Shown: piece after piece, positions 44,101 through 55,950 of the stretch
Layout of the letters: each line of letters starts with the position of its first letter
Position numbering within the stretch: the first letter of the stretch is position 1
From: Cephalotus follicularis
Lineage: Eukaryota > Streptophyta > Magnoliopsida > Oxalidales > Cephalotaceae
Length of the DNA stretch: 64,000 bases
Direction: 5' to 3'
NCBI GenBank assembly: GCA_001972305.1
Contig: BDDD01000351.1
Span: 176,131-240,130, forward strand
Made by a program: the position numbers and the translations under genes
Notes under the pieces: generated by a model
The model's input: the letters and a program-made list of their open reading frames with translations, nothing else
Told to the model about the DNA's origin: nothing
The model's database searches: none

Positions 44101-45133
44101 TGCAGCAGACGATGATTCTGTAACTGTCGCATCAAGAACCTGCTATCAGAAATCAATCCATAAAAATGGTGAGCTGGTAGAGTTAAAATCAATATCAGCT
44201 TGAGTATGAATTAAAATAAATATTTTCTCTAATAATTATAGTGTAATAGTTAATTACAGTTACACCCTATCAAAAAAAAATATTATCAATAATATTTTCG
44301 CACCGTTTAATTTTCATTCAATGGTTGAAAAAAAAATTATTACTAATTTCGATTTGTTTAGAGAACTCTTTTCACAAAAGGGTCTTAACAATGTAGTTCA
44401 AGTATTAACAGAGTTACTATTATCAATGATCCATTGAAATTGAGCAATCCCAATTAGATTTCAAAACTCTCTGGACGATAGAAGAATTGTTGGTGGATCT
44501 CACGTTATTGATTTTGGTAATAGTTAAATATTTAGCTTTGAGAGTTTTTACCAATAGGGAATCAAATTCTTTAAGGAACTGCAAATTAAGTTTTGACAGC
44601 GTAGCATTATTAACTGTTCTGATTAATTTGATACTCAACCCTACCGTGAAAGTAGGTCTTCTCTCTTTATTTTTTTTTCCCGACTTGTAGCTATAGTTCG
44701 TCTTCTCATTATTACTTATATCACTAATAGCGTGCACGTGGATTAAATTTTAAAATTTTTGGTATTTATAAAATAGAATTTTTTCTCTTACATAAAATAA
44801 ATTGAAAAATCAATGTCGATTTGGCTATACGGATGGGCATATATGATTCTAGAAAATAATTGTATTGGCTATTACCTTGCTTATTTTCTAAAATTCAATT
44901 AAAATCTTACACGTCCCAAGATTTATTTTAATGGTTAAGAAAAAAGAATATCTAATATAAAAACTTAAAAATCATCTGGTCCATATCCTAAAATATATTT
45001 AGTTGAGAAATTCAAGTCACAAAACTATTATTCATATTTGTTTGTGCTAAGAAAATGTAATGTAATTAAAAGTTAGTGAGTAGCACGTCCAATTTGTGAT
45101 AGTCAAAATTTTGTCAATGCATCGAAGTTAAGA
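44101..45133. other. AT-rich intergenic DNA upstream of APC5
   Basis: No gene or clear mobile element is recognised. Short open frames near 44423-44737 on both strands overlap each other and have no recognisable domain, so they are not called. Confidence 0.5.
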
Positions 45134-45232
45134 GGTCACTTGTTATGCTATAATGTGATGGGTATTTCAGATAGCCTCCAAGGGTCACTTGTTATGCTAT
45201 AATGCGAAAGGTATTTCAAATAGCTCCCAATC
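45134..45232. repeat. 49-bp tandem duplication
   Basis: Two units starting at 45134 and 45183 share GGTCACTTGTTATGCTATAA and GGTATTTCA.ATAGC. The CACTTGTTATGC part also appears inside the MITE at 19168-19349, so it may be a piece of a related element. Confidence 0.75.
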
Positions 45233-45699
45233 CAAATTGATTTTTTTTTAAGTATTTATATGAATGTTTCAGTTGATATAATATTATAGTAAAAATTTAG
45301 ATAGTTAAATAATTTTATAAACATATATACTAAATAGATTTGTATTTGCACATACCCTAGTGTTGATGTGTAAAATTCGATCAACAATAAAATTATAATT
45401 CCTCCTCCTTAATTGGTCGTCCTCCGAATTTCAAGTCAGGTAAATCCAAGATTTGTAACATAATCAAAGGTGAGAAAGTAGCTCGAGGTGGTCCACGGGA
45501 CTACTCTCCAACGATCAAGTTGTTGACACCCAATTTTGTCCAACCTCGTAGTAAGTTGTTTGCACGATTAATTAAGTTGGTAATTAAATCGAGATATCTT
45601 TTTTATCGAACTATCATTTAATAAATTATCACTATTCGACGTTTGTTATTTTTCTAATTTATTACTTATGGTGTTTTCGTATTTTTATTTATTCTTTTA

Positions 45700-46210
45700 T
45701 TTTAAGCAGAAGTATCAAATTAGGACCCAGACTTTACGTTATAGTACTTTTTTCGGGTCTGAGCTTTAAAAAGGACCAAACAAGGACCCAAATTAACGAA
45801 AATGGATAAATTGAGAGACAACTTTAACGTCACCGTTAGGCTGGGTTAACGAAGCTGATGTGGTACACACGTGGCAATGGGTCCCATGTGCTGACATGAC
45901 AAATGGATGACGTGGCAAAATTGTCACATGAAAAGGGGATACATGTCAACGTTGCTATTTTACACATTGACATGTATACGCTTTATACGTTGACACATTT
46001 ATACGTAAACGTCAATGTTGTAGGGCACATGTTTTTCCAATTAAATTGGGTACACGTCAACGTGTATCATAAATGTTGACGTGTAAGTCAGAAATTCTCA
46101 TCACGTTAATGTTTGAACTATACACATTGACACGTTCATAAATTCATTTGTTATTTGCTAACATTCCCAGCACGTCAACGTGTACAACATAGACGTTGAC
46201 GTGTATAGGT
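45700..46210. repeat. Repeat-derived region with ACGTCAACGTGT / TTGACGTGTA motif array
   Basis: From about 45945 to 46205 a palindromic motif recurs at least eight times on alternating strands (ACGTCAACGTGTA, GTTGACGTGTA, ATTGACATGTATA and similar). The preceding 45715-45930 segment (TTAGGACCCAGACTTTACG, then TGATGTGG and GACGTGGCA) resembles a common plant DNA-transposon type, but no terminal repeats were found. It is probably a decayed repeat, class uncertain. Confidence 0.5.
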
Positions 46211-47675
46211 CAAAACAGCAATAAACTTAGCAATAAACTAATGTTGTGATTGATAACATATACATATGTAAACTTGTCAATCATATGCACCCGTTCTAGG
46301 TAAAAGACCACAATTAAAATCAACAATCAATCAAAACCAAACATTTATGGCTAGTTCAGGGCAAGTCAAATACAAAAACTCGAATGTTTCTAATCACTTT
46401 TACAACTTTCCATAACCATGTCACTTTCCAGCAGGTATAAAGTAAGCTTCCACATAAAAACTGAAAGTAATGCAATGAATAATTCAAATGGTGAATATGA
46501 ACAAATGATGGAATAGGTCAAGAGATCTCCTTGGCAAAGAACCAGAATACCTTGCCTGAGGGTATGTTTGACAAAGCAGCAAAACTTATATACAAATCCC
46601 CATACAATTTCCGAAGACAAACCTAGAACTTCAACCGAGACAGTATGTTTGAACTTTAAACCAATACTCTATAATGTAGGCCAGATAAGGTGAGCATAAT
46701 AATACATATTTTTGAATAGGAAGAAAAGTTGTACCACCTACCTACTACAAGTTCATTTGCATGCCTTCGCAAGTATTCAACAAAGTTTGCAATTAACTTT
46801 GAATACAAAGAACACAGAAATGGTTTTCTTGCCCTCCAAAATCATTATTCTGCCTCAAAAACTATCGTGACATGTTTATTAAGGCTTAGGACATAAGTAT
46901 CAGGATTTTGTCATCACACATTCCACTACAGAAGATTAAGTATAATATATTCGAGCCAAATATATCAGGAATTCAATAGGTGCTAAATATTGTATGAACA
47001 TACAATCTTCAAATTCAGTCACCTAATTATTGTACAAAAGACAAAATGCTATCCACTTAATATCTTAGCTGAAGATATGGTGGTTAACATCTATGATCCC
47101 ATATAATTAACACAACACATGACCACTATTTTTTGTTTAAAGATAAACTACCTTATGAGTTTACTGTCATAATCACCCTCAAGACACAACTAGAAGACTA
47201 GAAACAGAAAAGTATAATATGAGATATGCATGAACCAAGTACCCAAGTGACTATGCTTGTGCATGTGCGTCGTACTTTCATGTTCATAGATGCAATAACA
47301 AAAAAATCCTGCATTTCAAAAACATAGTCCCTAAAGAACACAACAAAATCTCCAACTTTCAATTTAAATCTTGTCTAACCAAACTTAATCTAAAAATAAA
47401 AACCTACGCAATAATCAGTTTTCTCAACATGACATTTATAAACTGAATCCAAACCCTAAGTCCCATCAAATGTCAAACAAAAACAAACAAACACAGATGA
47501 CAATCAAGCCCCTTGTGATCATAAAAAACATCAAGCAATTAACACATTAAAAACATTGATAAGCATAACATTAAAAAACATGGCATTGTCTAAAAAACAT
47601 TCTATCTCAACATTAAAAATACTAAAACATAACACAACCTTAATAACATCAAGTTTGATAACATAACATTAAAAA
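46211..47675. other. Intergenic DNA, nothing recognised
   Basis: AT-rich sequence without a supported gene, tRNA or terminal repeat. The part just before the Gypsy LTR (47480-47675) has repeated AACATTAAAAACAT-type words. Confidence 0.5.
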
Positions 47676-49587
47676 TGTAAGCCCCAGATTTTTATATGTA
47701 TGGAATGGTATGCATTATTGTTTGTAGTTATACAGTATTGCACAATATTGTATCGATGGATGACATGGATTGTATATAATACATATTATTTTCTTCTTTT
47801 ATATCTGTTTATGGGTAGTGGGGATTCAGTAGAACCTGATGGTAACTTGTGAGATTTTCGCCTAGAGCAACTTACATCTATTTATAGGCGGCTCAGCTTT
47901 TTCTATTCTTATTTTCATTTTCTCGTTCAATTTTAGAGAGAGTGTGAGTTAGAGAGAGAGTGTGTGTGTGTTGGGGAAATCAAGTAAGGAAAGAGTTTTT
48001 GGGATCGTGGCAGACAGTAGAACCTGAAGGGAGAAGCAGAACGAGGATTCAAGCAACATATTCTCCGTTTTCAACTAAATATGAGGTAGGTTCTACGTAT
48101 GCTTTGATTTTCTTATTGTGATGGATTTGAATGGATTTCATGGCTATGGATGATTGCATATATGCTAGATGTATGAATTAGGGTATTTATTATGGATTTA
48201 AACGGATTGAAATGGAAATCAGAGAGATAATTGAGAGTTTTAGATTTATAGGCCTAATCTCTTCTCTCTCTAGATTCATGGGTTACGGGCACAGATCTGA
48301 AGGACTTGTAGCTACATTTAGATCATATTTTAAATGGTTTTAAAATGGATTTTTCAGTGGATTTTACAAATTGCCTGTTGCTGTCAAACCATCGACGCTT
48401 TAACTATAAGCGTCGACGCTTTGATTGCGCAAACCGGTGATTTTTTCATTGAAACCTATTGACGCTTAAGGAAAAATGGACAAACCGTCGACGCTTTCTA
48501 TTAAATTGTTGACACTTTGTGTATTGCATAAATGGCTGACGCTTAGTGCATGTGTCGACGCTTAAGGCATAGCGCCTTAACCGTCGATGCCTAGCACTAT
48601 AGCGTCGACGCTTAGACTCTACTAGCATGGAAGCGTTGACACCTAACGCCCTGTTTCAGCCACATCACCCTGTTTTCACCCATTTTCAATCCCAAATGAT
48701 TTTATCTTCAAATGGATTACATAGGAAGTCTCCCTAAGGCCTTGTAGCCTATGTGAATCCTTTGTTAACACATTTGATTTCCAAATCAACTTTCAAAGTG
48801 AAAATTTAAGAAAGTCAACAAAAGGGGTTTTATTCAAATGGTTTTCAAGAATGGTTAGGATAGCTCAATTGGGACATCTGGACGCGGGCGTCCTGGTTGG
48901 ACTTCCTCTCCATTGGTTTTCAAACTCCGATGGGGACCAAGAAAATGGTTATGAAAAATTGTTATGGAAATGGTTTTGACGGATGGATCTCATGTGATCA
49001 TTTATGGTTAGGTCCCTATCCTTTAAATAGAAATATGGTTATGGGCTACGAGTATGGTACGACTATGATTGATGGTTTGTTATGGTTGAGACCTGACGGG
49101 ATAGCCCATTCATAATCTTCATTTCCGTCATGAAAAATTATGGATGTATGCCACATATTATATGGATATGGACTCCTCCCTTTTTGAGTGACCTACGGGC
49201 ATCACTGTATTGTGGAGTGACATGGTATGGTATGGATATGGCATATATATGGTATAGATCGCACAGATCTCTATTATGGGCTAGTACCTTCGAGACTAGT
49301 ATTATCGTATGGTATGGATTACGTGGCCGATGTTATCCTATGCTCCACATGACTATGGCACGGAGAGTGTATAGACGGTGGAGGTACTATTTCAGGCCAG
49401 AGTGACAGAGAAGTACTTGACCCTATGGATTAATTGTCTCCGTAGATGGTTATGAATTGTTTTATGGAGTGTCTGCAGGCCTATGGCCTTTGATGTGATT
49501 AGGACTAGCCAAGTATACCACCGTTTAGGGACGGTTGATATACTGACGTTGTCCACAATTGGTATTTATGCATATAACATGTCATGC

Positions 49588-49622
<35 letters not shown>

Positions 49623-50082
49623 TGTTATAACTGTTGCATTTCATAGCATATAGTATAGCCTACACAACCATAGGTTACTGACCCATTCTCGTAATGGGTC
49701 AGGTTCAGGTACAGGTACAGGTGCTGCATCGACGTGAGGCAGATCGAGGCGGATCGAACTTCCCAGGAAGATCTTGGATGGCGGGCTAGATTATTGTTAT
49801 CTACCTTGTGTATATATGAATTTGGATGTATAAGAGACACTTTGTAACTCAGCTATTGACCTGTCGGCTTGTGGCAACGCTTAAGATATATATATGATGA
49901 TGTTACGGTTATGGCTATGGTTGGGTTCATCTATTGAATGGTTTCTTCCACATGCATATGTATGTTAAAGTTTTAAATTTGTAGTGTATTTTGATGTATG
50001 ATGCCACGTATGTGATGGATCGTATGGACGGACCTGTCACGTGTCGAGCCTTGTGGTCTTCCTTGGGGTTCGGGGAGTGACA
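47676..50082 (+). mobile_element. 5' LTR of a Ty3/Gypsy chromovirus-like element
   Basis: Starts TGTAAGCCCCAG and ends GGGGAGTGACA, 2,407 bp. It is followed 7 bases later by a PBS of initiator Met tRNA type. It matches the interrupted 3' LTR at 642-6956 in the same orientation. It contains the GTCGAC array (48386-48650), a (TA)n(CA)n microsatellite near 49588-49620, and a block TTTATGGAGTGTCTGCAGGC near 49462. Confidence 0.85.
48386..48650 (+). repeat. GTCGAC palindrome array, second copy
   Basis: Units such as CATCGACGCTT, AAGCGTCGACGC and CCGTCGATGCC recur. The first hairpin (TCGACGCTT with AAGCGTCGA) is conserved relative to 1373-1401. Several later units have lost CpG sites by transition (for example GTTGACAC), as expected from cytosine methylation. 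Confidence 0.75.
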
Positions 50083-50089
50083 GTTTAGT

Positions 50090-50102
50090 TGGTATCAGAG
50101 CC
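50090..50102 (+). other. Primer binding site of the chromovirus-like element
   Basis: TGGTATCAGAGCC is the standard complement to the 3' end of the plant initiator methionine tRNA. It lies just downstream of the LTR end and marks minus-strand priming. Confidence 0.85.
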
Positions 50103-50277
50103 ACGCTATGTTGGCTACACCAGGATAGGATCATTGGTTATTGGAATTAGGTGATATGGATAAGATTGTTGTTATTGGAATTGAGTGATATTAATAAGTT
50201 GTTGGTTGCTATATCTGTTTTGAAATTATGGTTATGAATAACAAGCTGACTTTTGTTTTTTATACAAGGTAGATATG

Positions 50278-51590
50278 TAAGGTTCAAGGAGGGGAGCTGC
50301 AGGAAAAGCTAAGGTAGGGCCGTCGACTAGACGTACCAGAGCCAGTAGAGATGTTGAAGAACAAGAGGAACAAAATGTGAGTCAAGAAACAGATTTTGAT
50401 GCTCCTGGCCAAAGGGAACCCAGAGGTTTTATGAGGAAGATGTATAACATGATGAGCTGAATGAATGAGTTTATGTATCGGCAAGCGGTAGGCGTGTAGC
50501 AGAGGCCCTAGAGCAAACCCCAGTTGTAAGGCCCGCTAGGCATGCCAAAATAGCAAGGAGATCAGTTGATCTACCTACACCCAAGGAGGATCCCTTAGTC
50601 CGATTTTTGAGGTTAAATCCACGAATCTTTACAGGAGACCCTGATGTTGTTACTGCTGAGAGATCGCTGATGCAAATAGAGAAGATCTTTCGAGTCTTGA
50701 GATGTTCAGACTTTGAGAAATTTGTCTTCTCCACTTATATGCTGCAGGGCTAAGCAGAACATTGGTGGAACATGGTTGCTGCCTCTTGGGAATAATCGGG
50801 GATACACAATTCATAGGACATGTTCAAAACAAAGTTCAATGAGCAGTATTATCTCGAGCCTGAAGTTGATAAGAGGGAGGCTGAATTTTTTGCCTTAGCC
50901 CAAGATAACATGTTTGTAGCCCAGTACGAGGCTAAATTTGTTGAATTGTTAAGGATAGCTCCACATATGGTTGGTGTGGAAGCAAGAAAGGCTAAGAAGT
51001 TTCTTGGTGGCCTTAGACCAGATATCAGACAGAGGCTAGTATCGCTCAGGCTAAGATCTTTCTCTGAGTTGGATAGCAGAGCCAGAGATATCGAGGCTGT
51101 ATCTAAAGAGCTGCGTAATTTACGGATTCAAGCTGGTAGTAGCAGACTAGCTTCTTCAGGATGGCAGTTAGGGAGGAGTTCTGGGAGCAGTAACAAGTCC
51201 CAGAGATCTGGGAACAACAGTCCAGGTCAGGGTGGCTCACCCTAGAGTGTCGGCAGTCCGCCCAATTTTTCTGGTTAGAGAGGACAGTCCATAGGGTCGT
51301 AGCAGAGGGGTAGAGGTCATAGCTCATGGCAGAGGCGCAGAGGGCAGGATTCTCAATAGAGGAACCAGGGGATACATGGAGACCGTTCTATACTTTCCAG
51401 TGGTGGCAGTCAAGCTTCCTTTGATCCATGCGTGCATTGTCAATACACGAATCACACATCGAATGATTGTTGGTAGAGAGCTAGTAAATGCATGGTTTGT
51501 TATGGCTAGAGAGTGCCCTCATGATAGATATGGTTCAGGGAGTCAGCCAGGGCAGAGTTCAGGCCGATCTCAGGGAGGTTCTCAATAGAA
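50278..51590 (+). pseudogene. Ty3/Gypsy gag (decayed)
   Basis: Recognisable segments in changing frames: RRTRASRDVEEQEEQNVSQE near 50326; IFTGDPDVVTAERSLMQIEK near 50628, then IFRVLRCSDFEKFVFSTYML and AEHWW. The 50820-51245 frame follows (FNEQYYLEPEVDKREAEFFA, LLRIAPHMVGVEARKAKKFL). A C-X2-C-X4-H-X4-C zinc knuckle (CVHCQYTNHTSNDC) lies near 51429. In-frame stops near 50458, 50752 and 51245 make it non-functional. Confidence 0.85.
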
Positions 51591-51666
51591 CCAGAGTATT
51601 GATTATCAGCAGGGTAGTGGTTCTAGACAGCAGTATCAAGGCCGGCTTAACACCAGTTCGCCTTCT

Positions 51667-52028
51667 GTGGCAGGGAGTGATCGCGACAAACAACCTATGG
51701 GGTCGACACCTACCGTGCAGGGTAGGATATATGCGATGAATTATAGTGCTGCATGGGGATCTACAGCAGTGATAAGAAGTACTATTTGTATCTCTCAACA
51801 TATGGCACGGACTCTCATAGATCCGGGCTCATCCCATTCATACATTGCATCACATTTTATTTTTCATGTTAATGTGGAGCCCGGGCCTTTGCCTTTTGTG
51901 ATAGAGGTTAGTACCCCAGTGGGAGAGTCTGTTATTTCAGAATGGGTATGCAAGTCTTGTGTCTTAGAAATTGCCGATCGTGTTTTGCTAGCAGATCTTA
52001 TAGTGTTACTGATGGGTGATCTGGATGT
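51667..52028 (+). pseudogene. Ty3/Gypsy protease, interrupted
   Basis: VQGRIYAMNYSAAW leads into TLIDPGSSHSYIASHF near 51813, the aspartic protease motif of chromovirus-like elements (DPG or DSG forms). The domain runs through SCVLEIADRVLLADLIVL and stops at GDLDV, where a 2.1-kb insert begins. It resumes at LDVILGMDWLVAHYAHVDCY after 54117. Confidence 0.8.
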
Positions 52029-54116
52029 AAGAACTAAAACTTGGATTAAAGTCATTTTAGATGTTAGGTAGATAGATTGTCCAACTTTAATTTTCATTAA
52101 AGTGGCTCAAAACAATGAACAACCGTCATCTAACACCACAAACGAATATAATCATGCTAGGATCTCTAATCAACAACTACCAGATAAACGATTACACATA
52201 TATACATATAGAGAAGGACATAGTTTATACCAAGCAACCAAAACTCCTTGCTTCAATATTCCGCTCTGAAACTTCAAGCTTTCACTCAGGAACGGATTGC
52301 AGCGGAATAACCAGCGTAAAACAATTCCTATAACACTAATCCTAGTCTAGGATTAATACAGGGAATGTAGAGCTTAGTGTAAGCAATACACCACCTATAA
52401 TAATCAATTTGTGGTATGTTTCGGTATTGTTTTTCTCTTCTCTTTGTTTTGTTCTCTAAGAACCAAAAACACCAGACTCACTCTCTCTGTCAAAAGGTTG
52501 TCTAGGTTCACCTCTCTCTCTCTCTCACGTTTCATTAACTTCCCTCTCCTTATCCCAAAAGTTCTCTCCACAATATTAGGATGATAATAACAGCCAAAGC
52601 TGTTATCAGGATTTCATTCAAAATTTGAATGCAAATCCCTTTTTCTATTTTGTCACCATGACATATGGAATGGATAAGAGAAGGATATTTTATAAACGTG
52701 TTATATTTATTTATTTAGCTGCCACCTGCCATATTGGAAGTCTAACAACCAATACGTTGATATCCATGCCATAGCAAATGAGGAGAGAAACAGATAGATA
52801 AATAACAATCCAATTATTATTTATTACTTAACAAGAGAATTAATAATCTAATTATTAATTAATACCAAAAACATATTAGTATATTATGTCAACTAATTAG
52901 TCACATAACATAACTAATACACCACGAAATTACATGTGTTATCACACGTTATAAAAACAATACGATATATGTATCTAATACATATACTCATGAGGTAGGA
53001 ACCGAAAGTCCGGAATTAATCGGTAACGATGGTGTGTTACTAAGACGCCTTGCTCTTAAGTAAACTTACCATAAATAGCCCTTGACTACTTTTAAGACCC
53101 TGAACTTGTGACTATCACATTCCAGGTGTGTAAATTAATCGCTTGATTAATTTCCACAATTAAGTTTGTTTCTGATACATCCAATACTTTATCCTAACGA
53201 CAGTTACCGTGTACTATAATCCCTCGTCATCCTCGGCTCCGATCACGGCCTAAGATAAGGATACGTGTCAACCCTAGATATGCCGATATCTATAAATCCG
53301 TATTTTACCATCATGGCTATCGACAAGCTTTTCCGGAAACCCTAGGTTCCAACTCGCCATAACTTGGCCAGGTATTTCAAAGTCCACAATGAATACAAAT
53401 ACTATAGAGCCTATCACCCTCGCATCAGGTATGACGATTCCTTGTTATGCACTCACTTACATTCACATAAATCCTGTAAGATGCAAAAGCTGCCTGTTTG
53501 CCAGTCTCGCGAAAGAACTGGGTAGGGCAGAAATAAAAGTCAGACAGTTTCTATGCAATGCACAACAGCCGCTCATGTCTAAGGTTCAAACAAGTCCATC
53601 AAGAACTTGCTAGACTCGTAGAGTCTATACACTACTGTCCCAGATGGGAAACTCCATTGACACGAGATATGTGACCATCCAAGTAGAATTCCCATGGTGG
53701 GTCAAGTTCAGTGTACATGCTCCCAGCACGCACTCCGCATTAGCTTTAGGTTTCAAACCAAGTGGCAATGAGATACTCCACCCTCCCATTCGCGAGAGCA
53801 AGCACAATACAACAAGTCTGTCCGGTTCACGAATACCCAAAATAAGTGAAGCTATGACTTGGAACAGTCTAGCCATAGGGAATAAGGAAGTCGCTCTCAT
53901 AGCCTTTGGCTCGATAACCAACCCTTTGATGTGACAGGGCACCATATATGTAAGCAGTGTCATGCTTCAATTATGTGATAAAACATATACAGTTAAGCCA
54001 ATAATAAATACAATTTGCACAATGTAACATGGATAGAACAAGACTGTATATAAAATGAGCAGAGTACAAGTATGTCGAACCACCTAGTGGCTTGACGGGT
54101 CACACTCTCTCTAACA
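52029..54116. mobile_element. 2.1-kb insertion in the protease, flanked by 8-bp CTGGATGT
   Basis: CTGGATGT at 52021-52028 and 54117-54124 bounds the insert exactly, and the protease frame continues across it. No coding domain is recognised. Within it, 52062-54116 begins TGTTAG and ends CTAACA, which resembles an LTR, but its 5-base flanks (TTAGA and CTGGA) do not match. No terminal inverted repeat fits the 8-bp duplication. A solo LTR or a hAT-like non-autonomous element are both possible. Confidence 0.65.
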
Positions 54117-54894
54117 CTGGATGTGATCCTTGGGATGGATTGGTTAGTGGCACACTATGCTCATGTGGATTGCTACGGGAAGGTCATGACCTTCAGTCTG
54201 CCCAGTTTAATGGGACTTTAGAACATCAGCCGATTTAGATGATATTGGTTATTCATGCTGACAGGCTTATGAGACAGGGTTGTAGTGGTTTCCTGGCGCA
54301 TGTGATGGATAACAGGAAATGGGTATCGAGGTTGGAGGATGTTCAGTTGTTTGTGAATCTCCGGATGTATTCCCGGATGAGTTGACATCCTTACCACCAG
54401 AGAGGGATACAGAGTTTGTGATTAATCTGCTTCTAGGGACAGCACCGATATCGAGAGCTCCTTATCGTATGACCCCTCATGAGTTGAAAGAGTTGAAAGT
54501 TCAATTATAGGAGTTGCTCGATAGAGGTTTTATCAGACCGAGTGTTTCCTCTTGGGGGGCACCTGTTTTGTTTGTGAAGAAAAATGATGGATCCCTCTAG
54601 ATGTGTACAGATTATCGGCAGCTCAACAGGTTACTATTAAGAATAAGTACAGGTTGCTGCATATTGATGAGTTGTTTGATCAGTTGAAAGGTGCATCGGT
54701 GTTCTCTAAGTTGGATTTGAGATTAGGATATCATCAGCTCAAGGTTAGAGCTAAAGACATTCCAAAGACAGCTTTCAGGTCAAGGTATGGGCACTATGAG
54801 TTTGTGGCGATGCCGTTTGGGGTGAACAATGTCCATGTTGCATTCATGAGTCTGATGAACAGGGTATTCAGCCCGTATATCGACCAGTTCATGA
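54117..54894 (+). pseudogene. Ty3/Gypsy protease end and reverse transcriptase, truncated
   Basis: After the insert come LDVILGMDWLVAHYAHVDCY, then the pre-RT DVFPDELTSLPPERDTEF near 54366, [17 protein letters not shown] near 54546 (with a TAG stop just after), CTDYRQLN, then [20 protein letters not shown] and [21 protein letters not shown] near 54508 is a further stop. The frame is cut at DQFM by an Athila LTR starting at 54895, before the YVDD-type box. The downstream half is not in this window. Confidence 0.85.
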
Positions 54895-55950
54895 TGAGCA
54901 TAAAAATGTATTCTTTTTAATGAGTTAATTATTGTATTTTTATGCTTGGAACATATTACTTGGGTAGTGTTTAATTGACTTTAGGTAAGAAGCTAAGAAG
55001 ATCAAAATGCAGATATACAAGTCAAATTGGCACAATTGAAGAAAAGAAGATCAAAGATTGAAGAATTGGTAAAATTCTACAGAAAGACAGAGCAGGACGT
55101 CAATGCCAAACTTTAAGAGTCGACACCTACCTCTTAAGCTCTGACGGTTTCAAGATAAGCGTTGACGCTTTGCAGTTGATGATGAAAAAATCTGTAGAAT
55201 TATGATTTTCATCAACACCAATCAATTTGGCGTCAACATGCTGGGAATTCACTATTTAGGCGTCAATGCCTTCGGCAAGACATCAACACCATAAATGCAC
55301 AAATCGGATAGTAGCTTACACGTTAACGCACAAAGAGGAAGATGTTAACGCCAACCTGCTTCAAGACTTAAGCATCGACGCCTTGATTCTACATGTCGAC
55401 TCTTAACGTTCAAGTATGCCTCATAACACAAGAAAAATGTCGATGCCTAGCGCATTCAACATATGCTGTTTTTCTTGGGGAATTTAAGTATAAAAAGAAA
55501 AAGAAGTCAGGTATGTTAAGGGGGCTGGTTAACGTGAAGTTTTTAGAGTTGGAGGGCGGCTGCTGGATGAAAAACGAATTGAAGATTATTATAGTCTCCA
55601 TCTTCATGGCCGACTAAGTTTCTTAATCCCTAGATGTAGATGAACCCATGTTATATATATATATATATATATTAAGTTCTGGTTTTCTGGTTTAATAGCA
55701 TGTTTGTAAGACAATCTTTTCTTGTTAATGTATGAGGAACATTGATGAGAAGGAATTTTAATGATATAAAATCTGTTTTGATGTTTTAGTGCTTGTAGCT
55801 CTAATTCATTTACATCATGCAATAATTCTTAATTTTTCTATGTGACTGCACCAAAGACATCCTTTAACCAATCATCCTTTCGAGAGTACAAGGTTTGACA
55901 GGATAGGATGTATCTAGGCTAAATCATTATTTTCTGTGATATCTGTGATA
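54895..55950 (+). mobile_element. Athila-type 5' LTR, first part
   Basis: Begins TGAGCATAAAAATG at 54895, directly inside the RT of the previous element. The first 90 bases align with the start of the minus-strand LTR at 57991. It contains GTCGAC/GTCAAC-type units at 55090-55450 and a (TA)n run near 55653. The break with a minus-strand fragment is about 55950 and is not sharply defined. It resumes at 57992. Confidence 0.7.

Noticed and set aside
44423-44737. Open frames on both strands upstream of APC5
   Set aside because: They are short, AT-rich and mutually antisense, with no domain, splice or codon signal to support a gene.
53625-53963. Overlapping 96- and 112-codon frames in the insert at 52029-54116
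   Set aside because: They are antisense to one another, have no recognisable domain, and lie in an LTR-like non-coding insert.
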